The position numbers and the translations under genes were made by a program. Below, in pieces: positions 6,287 to 7,098 of a stretch of 7,098 nucleotides of DNA. Below the pieces are notes generated by a model that was not told the DNA's origin, did not search any database, and saw nothing but the letters and a program-made list of their open reading frames with translations. The first letter of the stretch is position 1. Every line of letters begins with the position of its first letter. Origin of the DNA: Burkholderiaceae bacterium (GTDB taxonomy: Bacteria > Pseudomonadota > Gammaproteobacteria > Burkholderiales > Burkholderiaceae_C); contig CP059256.1 in NCBI GenBank assembly GCA_013693755.1, positions 1,721,668-1,728,765 on the forward strand, in the 5' to 3' direction.

Positions 6287-7098
6287 ATGCCGATTCAATC
6301 CGGCGATGTGAAGCTGCTCAAGTCCGCCGTGATGGCGGACGTGCCCGAAGGCGGCGGCGCGCCCACGGGCCTCGTGATTGCCGATGGCGTCTCGAACGCC
6401 ATCTTCCCCGACATCTCCGAGTTGGATCGCGCCGGAGGCCGTGTCAACCTGCGCAAGAGCTTCGTGCAAGTGGCCACGGATGACACCGACACCTACTTCG
6501 GGGCCAACGTCATCGTGGCCGAGCCGCCGCAGGACGAGCGCGTCAGCGTCACGCTGTTTTCCACCCGCAAGACCTTCGACACCCGTGAGCAGGCGCAGAC
6601 CCGCATCGAGGCCTACCTCAACAAAGGGCCGGAGTGGGCGGGCTACCTGTTCGAGAACCACATTGCGGGCCAGCGGGTGATCCAGCTCTTCCAACGCCTC
6701 AGCGACGCCGTGCCCAACGTCGGCCAGACCCTCGTCCTGATCGAGAACGAAGGACTGCCGACGCAGAAGGAGCAGTACATCCGCGCCACCGCCGTGTCGG
6801 TGGTCGAGCGCAGTTTCACTTACAACACCGACCAGGACTACAAGGCGGCGGTCGTCACCGTCGCCATCAGCGACGCGCTGCGCTTTGATTTCACGGGCTC
6901 GCCCGCCAGCAGAACCTTCACGCGGGCAACCAATAGCACGAAGACGCGCGACACGGTGGTGGCCGACGCGGGCACCTACGTCGGTGTCGTACCGCTGACG
7001 CAGGCTGCCAATGTGGGCGACTTCACCATCAAGGGCGCGTCCATCTACACGCAGCTCGTGCCCAGCGCCCAGACCGAGACGCCGATCTCCTTCGTGCC
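6287..7098 (+). CDS. Probable tail protein of unknown function, 5' part (runs off the window)
   Basis: The frame from ATG 6287 is open to the last base, giving 270 complete codons without a stop, so the gene is cut by the window edge. GGAGA (6276-6280) lies six bases before the ATG, a good ribosome binding site placed over the end of the previous gene. The protein starts MPIQSGDVKLLKSAVMADVP and has a Gly-rich part followed by GVSNAIFPDISELDRAGG, then VNLRKSFVQVATDDTDTYFG, VIVAEPPQDERVSVTLFST, a helical part around AQTRIEAYLNKGPEWAGYLF, and from about residue 140 a Thr/Val/Ser-rich beta-like region (VVTVAISDALRFDFTGS). There is no signal peptide or membrane segment. Its place two genes after the tape measure gene suggests a tail-tip, hub or baseplate-proximal component. 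I do not recognise a named family. Confidence 0.7.
   Translation, partial: MPIQSGDVKLLKSAVMADVPEGGGAPTGLVIADGVSNAIFPDISELDRAGGRVNLRKSFVQVATDDTDTYFGANVIVAEPPQDERVSVTLFSTRKTFDTREQAQTRIEAYLNKGPEWAGYLFENHIAGQRVIQLFQRLSDAVPNVGQTLVLIENEGLPTQKEQYIRATAVSVVERSFTYNTDQDYKAAVVTVAISDALRFDFTGSPASRTFTRATNSTKTRDTVVADAGTYVGVVPLTQAANVGDFTIKGASIYTQLVPSAQTETPISFV

Noticed and set aside
1..7098. CRISPR array, tRNA, insertion sequence, attachment site or phage-defence genes
   Set aside because: Coding sequence of tail genes fills nearly the whole window. I saw no regularly spaced DNA repeats, tRNA-like cloverleaf, transposase or inverted-repeat ends, and the largest gap is 36 bases.

Overview
The window is a high-GC stretch of tail-morphogenesis genes from a long-tailed double-stranded DNA phage or prophage. 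All genes are on the + strand and tightly packed. The GC-rich coding and the style of the proteins suggest a proteobacterial host, probably a beta- or gammaproteobacterium such as Burkholderiales or Pseudomonas. This is an inference from the look of the proteins; no host gene, attachment site, integrase or lysis gene is present, so free phage, intact prophage and remnant cannot be told apart.

Layout: (1) positions 1-567 hold the C-terminal 188 residues of a probable major tail tube protein whose start lies outside the window. (2) Positions 579-1182 hold a tail assembly chaperone locus in two or three reading frames. It has a short frame ending at 893, a T6 slippery sequence (T TTT TTA, 875-881), and a second coding frame running to 1182 that has no good start codon of its own. 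This is the G / G-T arrangement of tailed phages. (3) Positions 1157-1801 encode a basic 214-residue phage protein, possibly a tail-completion or minor tail protein. (4) Positions 1804-5841 encode a 1345-residue tape measure protein. It has an N-terminal tape-measure domain, two hydrophobic segments, a long coiled coil, four tandem repeats of about 27 residues, and a duplicated Gly-rich C-terminal module. (5) After a 36-base gap, the only real intergenic space here, come a 135-residue protein (5878-6285) and an incomplete gene (6287-7098) of at least 270 residues; both are probably distal tail proteins.

How they would work together: the tape measure protein is bound by the chaperones, tail tube subunits polymerise around it, and its length sets tail length. 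At about 0.15 nm per residue, 1345 residues correspond to roughly 200 nm. The products downstream of the tape measure would belong to the tail tip or baseplate-proximal part. No sheath gene is visible, but the window is too short to exclude a contractile tail.

The most interesting points are the chaperone recoding locus, where the canonical -1 heptamer restores one plausible C-terminus while the larger downstream frame needs a -2 or +1 shift, the repeat architecture of the tape measure protein, and a perfect 7-bp hairpin with the tape measure stop codon in its loop. I see no defence system, CRISPR array, RNA gene or insertion sequence. The window looks like a structural phage module rather than a new kind of system.
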